Below, in pieces: positions 34,308 through 43,054 of a DNA stretch of 64,000 bases; position 1 is the first letter of the stretch; each line of letters starts with the position of its first letter. The stretch comes from Pseudomonas psychrophila (GTDB lineage: Bacteria; Pseudomonadota; Gammaproteobacteria; Pseudomonadales; Pseudomonadaceae), in NCBI RefSeq assembly GCF_001043005.1, contig NZ_JYKZ01000013.1:91279-155278 (forward strand), given 5' to 3'. The translations under genes were made by a program, and so were the position numbers. The notes under the pieces are model-generated. The model did no database searches. It was not told the DNA's origin and saw only the letters and a program-made list of their open reading frames with translations.

Positions 34308-35732
34308 TCAGGCCTTGAGGGGCACCAGACGCGGAGCAATCATGTTTTCCGGGCGCAGGATGTCGTCGAGCATGGCGTCGTCGAGCAAACCTTCTTCGCG
34401 CACCAGTTCCAGCACGCCGCGTCCGCTTTCGAGGGCGATACGGGCGATGCGGGTGGCGTTTTCATAGCCGATGTACGGGTTCAGTGCAGTGACCAGGCCG
34501 ATCGAATGCTCGACCAGTTCACGGCAGCGTGCTTCGTTGGCGGTGATGCCGACGATGCAGTGCTCGCGCAGCATGTCCATGGCGCGTTGCAGCAGGCGGA
34601 TCGAGTCGAAGATCTTGAAGGCGATCAGCGGCTCCATCACGTTCAGTTGCAGTTGACCGCCTTCGGCAGCGATGGTCAGTGCCAAGTCGTTACCGATGAT
34701 CTGGAACGCAACCTGGTTAACGGCTTCCGGGATAACCGGGTTGACCTTGCCTGGCATGATCGAGCTGCCTGGCTGACGTGCTGGCAGGTTGATTTCGTTA
34801 ATGCCGGTACGTGGACCGCTGGAGAGCAGGCGCAAGTCGTTGCAGATCTTCGACAGCTTGACCGCGGTACGCTTGAGCATGCCGGAGAACAGAACGAAGG
34901 CGCCCATGTCGGACGTGGCTTCGATCAGGTCGGCAGCCGGTACCAGCGGGTGACCGCTGATGGTCGCCAGGCGGTTTACGGCCAGCAACTGGTAGCGCGG
35001 GTCGGCGTTGATGCCGGTACCAATGGCGGTGCCGCCCAGGTTCACTTCGGTCAGCAACTCTGGCGCCAGTGTTTTCAGGCGGGCCAGGTCTTCACCCAAG
35101 GTAGTGGCAAACGCACGGAACTCTTGACCCAAGGTCATCGGCACGGCGTCTTGCAGTTGGGTACGGCCCATTTTCAGCACGTGGCTGAACTCAACACCTT
35201 TGGCGGCGAACGCCTGGATCAGGCTGTCGAGGCTGGCAAGCATGGCGTCGTGACCCAGCAGCAGACCCAGGCGGATCGCAGTCGGGTAGGCGTCGTTGGT
35301 CGACTGCGCCATGTTGACGTCGTTGTTAGGGTGCAGGTACTGGTACTCGCCCTTCTGGTGGCCCATGGCCTCCAGCGCGATGTTGGCGATGACTTCGTTG
35401 GCATTCATGTTGGTTGAAGTGCCAGCGCCGCCTTGAATCATGTCCACCACGAACTCTTCGTGGAAATCGCCGCGGATCAGGCGGGCACAGGCTTCGCTGA
35501 TGGCAGCGTGCTTGGCGTCGCTCAGATGACCCAGCTCGCGGTTGGCGTCAGCGGCGGCTTGTTTAACCATTGCCAGGCCCACAACCAGCTTCGGGTAGTG
35601 CGAGATCGGGACGCCGGACAAGCGGAAGTTATGCACCGCTCGCAGGGTCTGGATGCCGTAGTACGCTTGAGCCGGTACTTCGAGTACGCCAAGCAGGTCT
35701 TTTTCGGTACGGAAAGATGCAGCGGAGGACAT
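34308..35732 (-). CDS. aspA: aspartate ammonia-lyase
   Basis: The 474-residue protein carries the fumarase/aspartase signature GSSIMPGKVNPV near 318-329 and the TSTNMNANEVIAN, HPNNDVNMAQSTND and GTAIGTGINA motifs of the active site. It deaminates aspartate to fumarate and ammonia. I take the ATG at 35732 because homologues begin MSSxASFR; an in-frame ATG four codons upstream (35744) is possible and neither has a strong Shine-Dalgarno. Asparaginase downstream in the same direction completes an asparagine-to-fumarate route. A LysR gene diverges from it, as in P. aeruginosa PA5428/PA5429. Confidence 0.95.
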   Translation of the reverse strand: MSSAASFRTEKDLLGVLEVPAQAYYGIQTLRAVHNFRLSGVPISHYPKLVVGLAMVKQAAADANRELGHLSDAKHAAISEACARLIRGDFHEEFVVDMIQGGAGTSTNMNANEVIANIALEAMGHQKGEYQYLHPNNDVNMAQSTNDAYPTAIRLGLLLGHDAMLASLDSLIQAFAAKGVEFSHVLKMGRTQLQDAVPMTLGQEFRAFATTLGEDLARLKTLAPELLTEVNLGGTAIGTGINADPRYQLLAVNRLATISGHPLVPAADLIEATSDMGAFVLFSGMLKRTAVKLSKICNDLRLLSSGPRTGINEINLPARQPGSSIMPGKVNPVIPEAVNQVAFQIIGNDLALTIAAEGGQLQLNVMEPLIAFKIFDSIRLLQRAMDMLREHCIVGITANEARCRELVEHSIGLVTALNPYIGYENATRIARIALESGRGVLELVREEGLLDDAMLDDILRPENMIAPRLVPLKA

Positions 35733-35828
35733 GATAGAAATCATCTCGATAAGAACCCGGTCTGGGCCGGAACGCTGCGAATCCTAGGCCTGCAGACTAT
35801 TTTGGGCCAATGCCTTTAAACACTATCC

Positions 35829-35845
35829 TATGCAGAAACGGCATA
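35829..35845. promoter_or_regulatory. candidate LysR operator between aspA and its regulator
   Basis: TATGC-N7-GCATA is a perfect 5-base inverted repeat with LysR-type T-N11-A spacing. It sits about midway in the divergent gap, 68 bases before the LysR start. Confidence 0.45.
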
Positions 35846-35912
35846 ATGACGACGTGACGCGACGGCTGCGTTGAACGTGTGACCCAATTTGGTGCGCGTC
35901 CGGGAGGACTCG

Positions 35913-36830
35913 ATGAATCTTGAAAGCAAATGGCTGGAGGACTTTAGTGCCCTGGCTGCGACCCGCAGTTTTTCCCAGGCGGCAGAGCGTCGTTTTGTGA
36001 CCCAGCCGGCATTTAGCCGACGTATTCGCAGCCTCGAAGCAGCACTGGGGCTGACGTTGGTGAATCGTTCCCGCACCCCGGTGGAGTTGACTGCGGCCGG
36101 TCAGCTGTTTTTGGTGACGGCGCGTACCGTGGTCGAGCAACTCGGTGAGGTGTTGCGTCACTTGCATCACCTCGAAGGTGGGCAGGGCGAGGTCATGCAA
36201 GTGGCCGCCGCGCACTCCCTGGCGCTGGGTTTTTTCCCGCGCTGGATCGCCCAATTGCGCAACGAAGGGTTGAACATTGCCACGCGGCTTGTTGCGACTA
36301 ACGTCGGAGACGCGGTGCATGCTTTGCGCGAGGGCGGATGCGATTTGATGCTGGCTTTTTACGATCCAGATGCGGCTTTACAGATGGACCCGGAGATTTT
36401 TCCGTCACTGCACTTGGGTAACACCGAAATGCTCCCGGTGTGTGCGGCCGATGCGGACGGCAAGCCGCTGTTTGACCTGGAAGGTGAAGCCAGCGTGCCA
36501 TTGCTGGCGTACAGCGCCGGAGCGTTTTTGGGGCGCTCGGTGAATTTGCTGCTGCGCCAGCGCAGCCTGCGTTTCACCACTATTTATGAAACGGCCATGG
36601 CGGATAGCCTCAAGAGCATGGCGCTCGAAGGGCTGGGCATTGCCTGGGTGCCTCATCTAAGTGTGCGCGCCGAGCTGGCGCGGGGTGAGCTGGTGGTGTG
36701 CGGCGGCCCACAATGGCACGTGCCACTGGAGATTCGCCTGTATCGCTGCGCCCTGGTGCGCAAGGCCAACGTGCGGTTGTTGTGGCGCAAGCTGGAGAAC
36801 CCTACCGGTCAGACACCAACGCCGACCTGA
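35913..36830 (+). CDS. LysR-family regulator next to aspA
   Basis: The ATG at 35913 follows GGGAGGA with a seven-base gap; the frame is open eight codons further upstream but without support. The 305-residue protein has an N-terminal HTH (WLEDFSALAATRSFSQAAERRFVTQPAFSRRIRSLEAALG) and a sensor domain with a GLGIAWVPHLSV region. It is divergent from aspA with a candidate palindrome between them, so it is the likely aspartase regulator. The inducer is unknown; aspartate or fumarate would fit. Confidence 0.87.
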   Translation: MNLESKWLEDFSALAATRSFSQAAERRFVTQPAFSRRIRSLEAALGLTLVNRSRTPVELTAAGQLFLVTARTVVEQLGEVLRHLHHLEGGQGEVMQVAAAHSLALGFFPRWIAQLRNEGLNIATRLVATNVGDAVHALREGGCDLMLAFYDPDAALQMDPEIFPSLHLGNTEMLPVCAADADGKPLFDLEGEASVPLLAYSAGAFLGRSVNLLLRQRSLRFTTIYETAMADSLKSMALEGLGIAWVPHLSVRAELARGELVVCGGPQWHVPLEIRLYRCALVRKANVRLLWRKLENPTGQTPTPT

Positions 36831-36854
36831 CCCGAATGCGGTATGACCTCAGCT

Positions 36855-36950
36855 GTGGGAGAGCCTGCTCGCGATCGCCTTAAGACCGTCGCGATTAACC
36901 CGTAATCACGCGTTATCGCTAACGGCCTTCGCGAGCAGGCTCGCTCCCAC
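36855..36950. repeat. REP pair
   Basis: GTGGGAGAGCCTGCTCGCGA and its inverse lie in the LysR to purE gap. The first arm has lost two bases relative to the other copies. The central part resembles that of the pair at 29034 (TAACGxxCTTCGCGAGC). Confidence 0.88.
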
Positions 36951-37098
36951 AGAGGCACCGCTGGCTCAAGTGAACAGCATTATGACCTGAGGTGGTTTTT
37001 TTGCCTGACCTTAGAGTCAATAAAACCGGGCTGTCGGGCCGTTTTCAGGGTGCAAGACAGATGGTCGCCAAAGGTGCTGTCAAACCACCTCTTTGCGG

Positions 37099-37184
37099 TA
37101 TACTGCGCGGCCTTCGGCTGGCTTGACCGGCCTTAATTCCTATAACAAGCCACGTCGGATCCTCCACGTGGCTTGTTGTTTTTT
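37099..37184 (+). ncRNA. short leader RNA or sRNA with terminator upstream of purE
   Basis: A -10-like TATACT at 37099-37104 is followed about 40 bases later by a 12-base stem (AACAAGCCACGT at 37144, ACGTGGCTTGTT at 37167) with a 10-base loop and a run of six T residues ending near 37184. This intrinsic terminator lies 38 bases before the purE start and has no coding gene before it in this orientation within 300 bases. It may be an attenuator for purEK or a short independent RNA of about 75 bases. Confidence 0.5.
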
Positions 37185-37221
37185 GACGCGCCTGCGGGCG
37201 CCCAAGAGAAGAGGCGCGACG

Positions 37222-37713
37222 ATGAGTGCACTGGTAGGCGTGATCATGGGCTCCAAGTCCGATTGGTCCACCCTCAGCCACACCGCCGATATGCTGGAAA
37301 AACTCGGCATTCCTTACGAAGTGAAAGTGGTCTCTGCCCACCGCACTCCGGATCTGCTGTTCCAGTATGCCGAAGAGGCCGAAGGCCGCGGGATCGAGGT
37401 CATCATCGCTGGTGCCGGTGGTGCAGCCCACCTGCCAGGCATGTGTGCGGCTAAAACCCATTTGCCAGTACTGGGTGTTCCGGTGCAGTCGGCCATGCTG
37501 TCGGGCGTCGACTCGCTGCTGTCGATCGTACAAATGCCAGCAGGCATCCCGGTTGCAACCCTGGCCATCGGCAAGGCGGGCGCGATTAACGCGGCCCTGT
37601 TGTCGGCGAGCATCCTGGGTGCCAAACACCCGCAGTTCCATACCGTTTTGAAAGCATTCCGTGCTGAACAGACAGACAGCGTGCTGGACAATCCAGACCC
37701 GCGCGTAGCCTGA
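37222..37713 (+). CDS. purE: N5-carboxyaminoimidazole ribonucleotide mutase
   Basis: The ATG at 37222 gives the canonical MSALVGVIMGSKSDW start and 163 residues. The class I PurE signatures GSKSDW (10-15), VSAHRTPD (with the catalytic histidine, about 43) and GAGGAAHLPGM are present. It converts N5-CAIR to CAIR in purine synthesis. purK follows 11 bases later, so the two make an operon. The ribosome-binding site is AGAAGAGG. The open frame upstream covers the leader RNA and is not coding. Confidence 0.94.
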   Translation: MSALVGVIMGSKSDWSTLSHTADMLEKLGIPYEVKVVSAHRTPDLLFQYAEEAEGRGIEVIIAGAGGAAHLPGMCAAKTHLPVLGVPVQSAMLSGVDSLLSIVQMPAGIPVATLAIGKAGAINAALLSASILGAKHPQFHTVLKAFRAEQTDSVLDNPDPRVA

Positions 37714-37724
37714 GGTTTCTGACG

Positions 37725-38810
37725 ATGAAAATCGGTGTAATCGGTGGCGGCCAACTGGGCCGCATGCTGGCCTTGGCGGGCACTCCGCTGGGCATGAATT
37801 TCGCTTTCCTTGACCCGGCTCCCGATGCCTGCGCAGCCGCACTGGGCGAACACCTGCGTGCGGATTACAGCGACCCGGATCACTTGCGCCAACTGGCCGA
37901 TGAAGTCGATCTGGTGACGTTTGAGTTCGAAAGCGTTCCGGCTGAAACCGTGGCGTTCCTGTCGCAATTCGTCCCGGTGTACCCAAGTGCCGAAGCATTG
38001 CGCATTGCGCGCGACCGCTGGTTTGAAAAGAGCATGTTCAAGGACCTGGGCATTCCGACCCCGGCGTTTGCCGACATTCAGTCCCAGGCTGATCTGGACG
38101 CTGCGGTGGCCACCATTGGCCTGCCTGCGGTGCTCAAGACCCGTACCCTGGGTTACGACGGCAAGGGCCAGAAAGTGCTGCGTACCCCCGCGGATGTAGT
38201 GGGTACATTTGCCGAGCTGGGCAGTGTGTCGTGCTTGCTGGAAGGTTTTGTACCGTTCACGGGCGAAGTGTCGCTGATCGCTGTGCGCGGTCGTGACGGT
38301 GAGACCCAGTTCTACCCGTTGGTACACAACACCCACGACAGCGGCATTCTCAAGCTGTCGGTTGCCAGTACGAATCACCCACTGCAAGCATTGGCCGAGG
38401 ATTACTCCAGCCGTGTACTCAAGCAGCTGGATTACGTTGGCGTGATGGCGTTCGAGTTCTTCGAAGTCGACGGTGGCCTCAAGGCCAACGAAATTGCTCC
38501 GCGTGTGCACAACTCCGGGCACTGGACCACTGAAGGCGCCGAGTGCAGCCAGTTCGAAAACCACTTGCGGGCCATCGCTGGCTTGCCGCTGGGTTCGACG
38601 GCCAAGGTGGGTGAAAGCGCCATGCTCAACTTCATCGGCAGCGTGCCGCCGGTTGAGAAGGTGATTGCGATTGCCGACTGCCATTTGCATCACTACGGCA
38701 AGGCGTTCAAGGTCGGGCGCAAGGTCGGTCACGCCAACCTGCGCTGCGCCGACATGGCGACTCTGCAAGCGCAAATCCTCAAGGTTGAAGCGCTGATCGA
38801 CGAAGCGTAA
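37725..38810 (+). CDS. purK: N5-carboxyaminoimidazole ribonucleotide synthetase
   Basis: The 361-residue ATP-grasp protein starts MKIGVIGGGQLGRMLALAG, the PurK Rossmann signature, and has KTRTLGYDGKGQ near 134-145 and the metal-binding NEIAPRVHNSGHWTTEG segment near 257-273. It makes N5-CAIR from AIR, bicarbonate and ATP, the substrate of PurE. It is coupled to purE in one transcript. No terminator is obvious in the 106 bases that follow. Confidence 0.94.
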   Translation: MKIGVIGGGQLGRMLALAGTPLGMNFAFLDPAPDACAAALGEHLRADYSDPDHLRQLADEVDLVTFEFESVPAETVAFLSQFVPVYPSAEALRIARDRWFEKSMFKDLGIPTPAFADIQSQADLDAAVATIGLPAVLKTRTLGYDGKGQKVLRTPADVVGTFAELGSVSCLLEGFVPFTGEVSLIAVRGRDGETQFYPLVHNTHDSGILKLSVASTNHPLQALAEDYSSRVLKQLDYVGVMAFEFFEVDGGLKANEIAPRVHNSGHWTTEGAECSQFENHLRAIAGLPLGSTAKVGESAMLNFIGSVPPVEKVIAIADCHLHHYGKAFKVGRKVGHANLRCADMATLQAQILKVEALIDEA

Positions 38811-38916
38811 ATCGCTTTCGCCGGGAACCATTGGGTTGTCACTGCTCTCTGATGGCGTGATGCCAAAGTGCTGACTAGGCTTTGGTATAACGCCATCTAA
38901 ACGAGAGGAAGCGCCC

Positions 38917-39165
38917 ATGGGCATCATCGGAACCATTTTCATCGGCTTGATCGTTGGCCTGCTGGCTCGTTTCCTGAAACCAGGTGACGACAGCATGGGC
39001 TGGATCATGACCATCCTTCTGGGTATCGGCGGTTCGCTGGCGGCTACCTATGGTGGTCAGGCACTGGGTATCTACAGGGCGGGTGAGGGTGCCGGCTTTA
39101 TTGGTGCGGTGGTTGGTGCAGTGATCTTGCTGGTGATCTACGGCATTGTGTCGAAAAAGTCCTGA
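38917..39165 (+). CDS. GlsB/YeaQ/YmgE family membrane protein
   Basis: The 82-residue protein is almost entirely membrane: GIIGTIFIGLIVGLLARF, MGWIMTILLGIGGSLAATYGGQALG and GAGFIGAVVGAVILLVIYGIV make three helices with the G-x-x-x-G-rich pattern of the transglycosylase-associated (GlsB/YeaQ/YmgE) family. Relatives are stress-induced small inner-membrane proteins of unknown biochemical role. GAGAGGAAG precedes the ATG. Confidence 0.88.
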   Translation: MGIIGTIFIGLIVGLLARFLKPGDDSMGWIMTILLGIGGSLAATYGGQALGIYRAGEGAGFIGAVVGAVILLVIYGIVSKKS

Positions 39166-39246
39166 TTAAACGCTTTGGCTCTCTCTGCGCGAACCGCAGA
39201 GGGAGCTAAACTGCGCGCGTTTAACTCCTCTTTCATTGAGCCTTTC

Positions 39247-39783
39247 ATGCGCCGTCTTCTACTGACTTTTCTTTTGCTGGGCTCAGGCCTGGTACACGCG
39301 GCAGAACTGCCCGAAACCGACTGGCTCGAACTGATGCCCATGTCGGACCAAAAAGCCCTCGAACAAATGCCCGAAATTGACCATGACTCGCCCGAGGCCA
39401 ATGGTACGTTTACTGACAAGGGTGGCTTGAAGCAGAGCAAGGGTTTGCCGGCCGTGATGTATTCCAGCAAAACTGTTGCTGGCATGAACGGCAAAAATAT
39501 CCGTCTGGGCGGTTATCCCGTACCTCTGGAAACAGATGCCAAGGGGCGTAGCACGTTGTTTTTCCTGGTCCCTTACCCGGGGGCCTGCATCCATGTGCCA
39601 CCTCCGCCGCCGAATCAACTGGTGCTGGTGCGCTATCCCAAAGGCCTGAAGCTGGATGACATCTACACGCCGCTGTGGGTCATGGGCACGCTGAAGGTCG
39701 AGAAGGTCAGCAATGACCTGGCCGATGCGGCTTATGCGCTGGATGCCAGCAAGGTGCGGGTGGTGGTCGAGGAAGATTTGTAG
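39247..39783 (+). CDS. DUF3299 exported protein
   Basis: The ATG at 39247 gives a signal peptide (MRRLLLTFLLLGSGLVHA) and a mature DUF3299 domain: DWLELMP near the start, then IRLGGYPVPLE and FFLVPYPGACIHVPPPPPNQLV with a conserved cysteine. The open frame before it lacks support. Proteins of this family are periplasmic and often accompany metal or ABC transport genes; here it is alone. Function unknown. A REP pair follows. Confidence 0.82.
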   Translation: MRRLLLTFLLLGSGLVHAAELPETDWLELMPMSDQKALEQMPEIDHDSPEANGTFTDKGGLKQSKGLPAVMYSSKTVAGMNGKNIRLGGYPVPLETDAKGRSTLFFLVPYPGACIHVPPPPPNQLVLVRYPKGLKLDDIYTPLWVMGTLKVEKVSNDLADAAYALDASKVRVVVEEDL

Positions 39784-39797
39784 GTGGCAGATTAGTT

Positions 39798-39850
39798 GTG
39801 GGAGCGAGCCTGCTCGCGAAAACGATCTTCGCGAGCAGGCTCGTTCCCAC
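39798..39850. repeat. REP pair
   Basis: Two inverted GTGGGAGCGAGCCTGCTCGCGA arms with a very short spacer, one substitution in the second arm. Confidence 0.92.
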
Positions 39851-39864
39851 AAGGTGTATGTGTA

Positions 39865-40764
39865 TCAGACCTTCAGGCGCTTGCTCGCAATGCTCACACC
39901 CAGCGTATGGCTGGCGCCTGGCTCAAGGGTGATCACGTCATCCATCACGTTGGCGGTTTCGATGCACAGCATGCGCTGCCAGCCATCTGCTGCCATGTCC
40001 TTGAAGCTGGCGGTCTTGTCGATCCAGGGGTTCCAGATCACGGCTGTGCGTGAGCCTCGGCTGGTCAACTCAAGAGTGCGTGACCAGGCGGGGTCAACGA
40101 TGCTCAGTTGCTGCGGGGTGTCGAGGTAGATACGGTCGGTTTCGCCGCTGAAGGTCAGGTCGCCCGACTGCTTGATGTGTTCCCAGTCTTTGAGGGTATC
40201 GATGTAGGTCAGGCCCTCGACCCCTTGAACCTGAACCTTGCGTACGTCGCTGACCGCGAAGTAACTGTGCAGCGCCTGGCTGATGCTGACCGGGATGTCG
40301 CTGCGGTTATGGCTGGTGAGGCTGATGTGCAACTGGGTGTCGAGCCGAATGCTCAGGGTGAGTGCCACATCGTGGGGCCAGCCGGGCAGGCCGCCCTCGA
40401 TGTGGGGCAAGCCCAGTTCAATATGCAGCGCTTCGCCCGCATCATCGATCTCCAACACTTCCCATTCGCGGGTACGTACCAGGCCGTGGGCGGTGGCGGG
40501 TTCATCGCTGTGGCGCATGGCCTGCACGCTTTGCGGGTTAAGCGCCAGATTGCCGAACCACGGCCAGCACACAGGCACGCCGGTACGAATGCCTTTGCCC
40601 TGCTTGTACTGCGCTTTTTCGTTGAGCCAGATAATCGGGGGCTCATCGCCTATCTGATAGCTGAGTACCTGCGCGCCCTGTTTGGCGATCAACAGTTGTG
40701 CCTGACCATGCTGGAAGTGCCAGCACTCCAGTTCATCCAGGGTGACTGACTCAATGTGATGCAT
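39865..40764 (-). CDS. D-hexose-6-phosphate mutarotase (YeaD-like)
   Basis: The 299-residue aldose-epimerase-fold protein has GKGIRTGVPVCWPWFGN near 57-73, AHGLVRTREWEV near 92-103 with the catalytic histidine, and a conserved HSYFAVSDVRKVQVQG segment. The glutamate of the C-terminal region (VITLEPGASHTLG) is also present. It interconverts alpha and beta anomers of hexose 6-phosphates. A hotdog thioesterase gene lies 57 bases upstream in the same direction, so co-transcription is possible. Confidence 0.87.
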   Translation of the reverse strand: MHHIESVTLDELECWHFQHGQAQLLIAKQGAQVLSYQIGDEPPIIWLNEKAQYKQGKGIRTGVPVCWPWFGNLALNPQSVQAMRHSDEPATAHGLVRTREWEVLEIDDAGEALHIELGLPHIEGGLPGWPHDVALTLSIRLDTQLHISLTSHNRSDIPVSISQALHSYFAVSDVRKVQVQGVEGLTYIDTLKDWEHIKQSGDLTFSGETDRIYLDTPQQLSIVDPAWSRTLELTSRGSRTAVIWNPWIDKTASFKDMAADGWQRMLCIETANVMDDVITLEPGASHTLGVSIASKRLKV

Positions 40765-40821
40765 GGCAGGCTCTCTATTTCAGGGGCAAAGGCAGCAATG
40801 GGCAGGCAAATCGCGCAAGTT

Positions 40822-41223
40822 TTAGCGGCGCGGCGGAACGGAGCGGGTACGACCGCTGCCATCAATGGCAACAAATACAAAGACCGCTTCGGTCACTTTG
40901 CGCCACTCGCTGGACAACGGGTCGTCACTCCACACTTCAACCATCATCTGGATCGAGCTGCGGCCGATCTCCAGTGCCTGGGTGTAGAACGACAATTGCG
41001 CGCCAACGGCCACAGGCACCAAAAACGCCATGCGATCAATCGCGACAGTGGCTACACGGCCACCTGCAACCTTACTGGCCATTGCGGTACCGGCGAGGTC
41101 CATTTGTGAAACCAGCCAACCACCGAAAATATCACCGAAACCGTTGGTTTCCCGTGGCAAGGCGGTGATCTGCAAGGCCAAGTCGCCTTGGGGGATTGGA
41201 TCTTCTTGTTCGAGCTCTAGCAT
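40822..41223 (-). CDS. acyl-CoA thioesterase, YciA-like
   Basis: The 133-residue single hotdog domain has TNGFGDIFGGWLVSQMDLAG near 26-45, the thioesterase active-site signature, and VDRMAFLVPVAVGA-like strands after it. Its shorter length and lack of a C-terminal tail distinguish it from the homologue at 9807-10292. It hydrolyses medium- or long-chain acyl-CoA in the cytoplasm. The gene is divergent from the MHS transporter. Confidence 0.87.
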   Translation of the reverse strand: MLELEQEDPIPQGDLALQITALPRETNGFGDIFGGWLVSQMDLAGTAMASKVAGGRVATVAIDRMAFLVPVAVGAQLSFYTQALEIGRSSIQMMVEVWSDDPLSSEWRKVTEAVFVFVAIDGSGRTRSVPPRR

Positions 41224-41598
41224 GCCTAAGGGCCTCTGACCCGTGATTCTTCATGAGTACTGCGGGTGAAAAAGCGTCTTTAGAAAAACGATTCAGCCCG
41301 AACATACTACGTTCGTCACGTTCTTCATAAGCCGCGCCATGGGGAAACGCTGCAAAACCGGCTGAAGTCGTCCAGCAGGACGTTTTCGTACAGTCACTTG
41401 AGAAGTTACCAAGTGTTTCTTTCTGTTGTGAGTATATCGGGCGATGACTCAGCCGACGACCTTCAGATTCTGCTTTTTGAGGGCGCTGCGCGTCTAGCTC
41501 TGTGCTTTTGCAAACAATTTGTTATCTTTCAAAACCTGCCCAGCCCCTGCCGGCGAAGTTGCAGCTTTTGCCGAGCCTAATAAGAGAAGCATTACCCC
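41224..41598. other. long divergent promoter region upstream of the MHS transporter
   Basis: This gap of 375 bases holds no supported gene. I see a weak hairpin (GTCC-AGCA-GGAC near 41368) and an A/T-rich section near 41510-41535 that may contain the transporter promoter. A 60-codon open frame from 41398 lacks a ribosome-binding site and any recognisable feature. Confidence 0.4.
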
Positions 41599-42888
41599 AT
41601 GATCACAGAGCCTTCCAGTGCTGCACCGCCTTCACGGCCGTTGACCCGTAATGACTACAAAACCTTGTCGCTGTCTGCCCTGGGTGGTGCGCTGGAGTTT
41701 TACGATTTCATTATTTTTGTATTTTTCGCCACCGTGGTCGGCAAGTTGTTCTTCCCGGCTGACATGCCGGAATGGCTACGCCTGATGCAAACCTTTGGCA
41801 TTTTTGCCGCAGGTTACCTGGCGCGCCCTCTAGGGGGCATCGTCATGGCGCACTTTGGCGATCTGCTGGGGCGCAAAAAGATGTTCACCTTGAGCATCTT
41901 CATGATGGCCGTTCCGACCTTGATCATGGGGCTGCTGCCAACCTATGAGCAGATTGGCATGTGGGCGCCGATCCTGTTGCTGCTGATGCGCGTGATTCAG
42001 GGCGCCGCCATTGGCGGTGAAGTGCCAGGGGCCTGGGTATTTGTGGCCGAGCACGTACCGCCACGCCATGTGGGCTATGCCTGCGGCACCCTGACCTGCG
42101 GGCTGACGGCGGGTATTTTGCTGGGTTCGCTGATGGCGACTGCCATTAACACGATCTATACACCGGCTGAAGTCTCTGATTTCGCGTGGCGGATTCCGTT
42201 CCTGATGGGCGGTGTGTTCGGGTTGTTCTCGGTCTACCTGCGTCGCTGGTTGCACGAAACCCCGGTGTTCGCCGAGTTGCAACTGCGCAAGGCGCTGGCC
42301 GCTGAAGTCCCGCTCAAGACCGTATTGCGTGATCACCGCGGGGCGATAGTGATCTCTATGCTGCTGACCTGGCTGCTGTCTGCCGGGATCATTGTGGTCA
42401 TTCTGATGACGCCGACAGTACTGCAAACCATCTACGGTTTTTCTGCGACCACCTCGTTGCAAGCCAACAGCCTGGCGATCGTCTTTTTGAGTTTGGGTTG
42501 CATTGCCTCGGGCGCTCTGGCTGACCGTTTTGGTGCAGGCAAAGTGTTTGTGGTGGGTTGCGCCGGGTTGCTGATCACGTCATGGACGTTCTATCACAGC
42601 CTGCTGCAACACCCTGACTGGCTGTTCCCGTTGTATTCCCTGAGCGGTTTGTTTGTAGGCACCATCGGCGCCGTACCCTATGTGATGGTCAAAGCGTTCC
42701 CGGCTGTGGTGCGGTTCAGTGGTCTATCGTTTTCCTACAACCTGGCCTACGCCATCTTCGGCGGCCTGACCCCGATGGCCGTGACCCTGTTGCTCAAGGA
42801 AAGCCCGATGGGACCCGCGTATTACGTGGCAATCATTTGCACGATGGGCTTGGTAGTGGGTGCTTATCTGTGGAAAAAAGGACGCTGA
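41599..42888 (+). CDS. MHS-family MFS transporter
   Basis: The 429-residue protein has 12 membrane segments. It shows the metabolite:H+ symporter pattern: SLGALEFYDF-like start (LSALGGALEFYDFIIFVFF), GYLARPLGGIVMAHFGDLLGRKKMF between helices 2 and 3, and RVIQGAAIGGEVPGAWVFVAEHVPPRHVG after helix 4. Members import dicarboxylates, citrate, osmolytes or aromatic acids. The substrate is not predictable, though a C5-dicarboxylate carrier (PA5530-like) is possible. It is monocistronic with a terminator after it. Confidence 0.85.
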   Translation: MITEPSSAAPPSRPLTRNDYKTLSLSALGGALEFYDFIIFVFFATVVGKLFFPADMPEWLRLMQTFGIFAAGYLARPLGGIVMAHFGDLLGRKKMFTLSIFMMAVPTLIMGLLPTYEQIGMWAPILLLLMRVIQGAAIGGEVPGAWVFVAEHVPPRHVGYACGTLTCGLTAGILLGSLMATAINTIYTPAEVSDFAWRIPFLMGGVFGLFSVYLRRWLHETPVFAELQLRKALAAEVPLKTVLRDHRGAIVISMLLTWLLSAGIIVVILMTPTVLQTIYGFSATTSLQANSLAIVFLSLGCIASGALADRFGAGKVFVVGCAGLLITSWTFYHSLLQHPDWLFPLYSLSGLFVGTIGAVPYVMVKAFPAVVRFSGLSFSYNLAYAIFGGLTPMAVTLLLKESPMGPAYYVAIICTMGLVVGAYLWKKGR

Positions 42889-42930
42889 TCGATTCCTTGT
42901 CTGTCATGACGTCTCGCTAGCCTCTCCCCG

Positions 42931-42964
42931 AAGGCCATCATTTGTAACGAATGATGGCCTTTCA
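42931..42964. terminator. terminator after the MHS transporter
   Basis: The perfect 12-base arms AAGGCCATCATT and AATGATGGCCTT enclose a seven-base loop and precede a short T stretch. It lies directly before the Pho box of pstS. Confidence 0.85.
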
Positions 42965-42969
42965 TCTAA

Positions 42970-42998
42970 TTGTCACAATCGGTTCATAGAGTAGTCAC
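42970..42998 (+). promoter_or_regulatory. Pho box upstream of pstS, three units
   Basis: Three PhoB 7-mers follow one another at 11-base intervals: TTGTCAC (42970), GGTTCAT (42981) and TAGTCAC (42992). The first two make a recognisable 18-base Pho box; the third extends it. The pstS start is 57 bases downstream. Confidence 0.75.
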
Positions 42999-43054
42999 AT
43001 GGCCTGCAGATACTGGCCCCCGATTCATCTAACCCCGTTTGTTAGGAGTAAGGC

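Noticed and set aside
37144..37184. Purine riboswitch upstream of purE
   Set aside because: No three-way junction with the conserved purine-aptamer loops is visible; only a simple terminator stem.
37314..39014. A 566-codon open frame on the minus strand
   Set aside because: It covers purE, purK and the GlsB-like gene in antisense; low-complexity composition and no start context.
41398..41580. A 60-codon plus-strand open frame before the MHS transporter
   Set aside because: No Shine-Dalgarno, no hydrophobic or family pattern; treated as promoter region.
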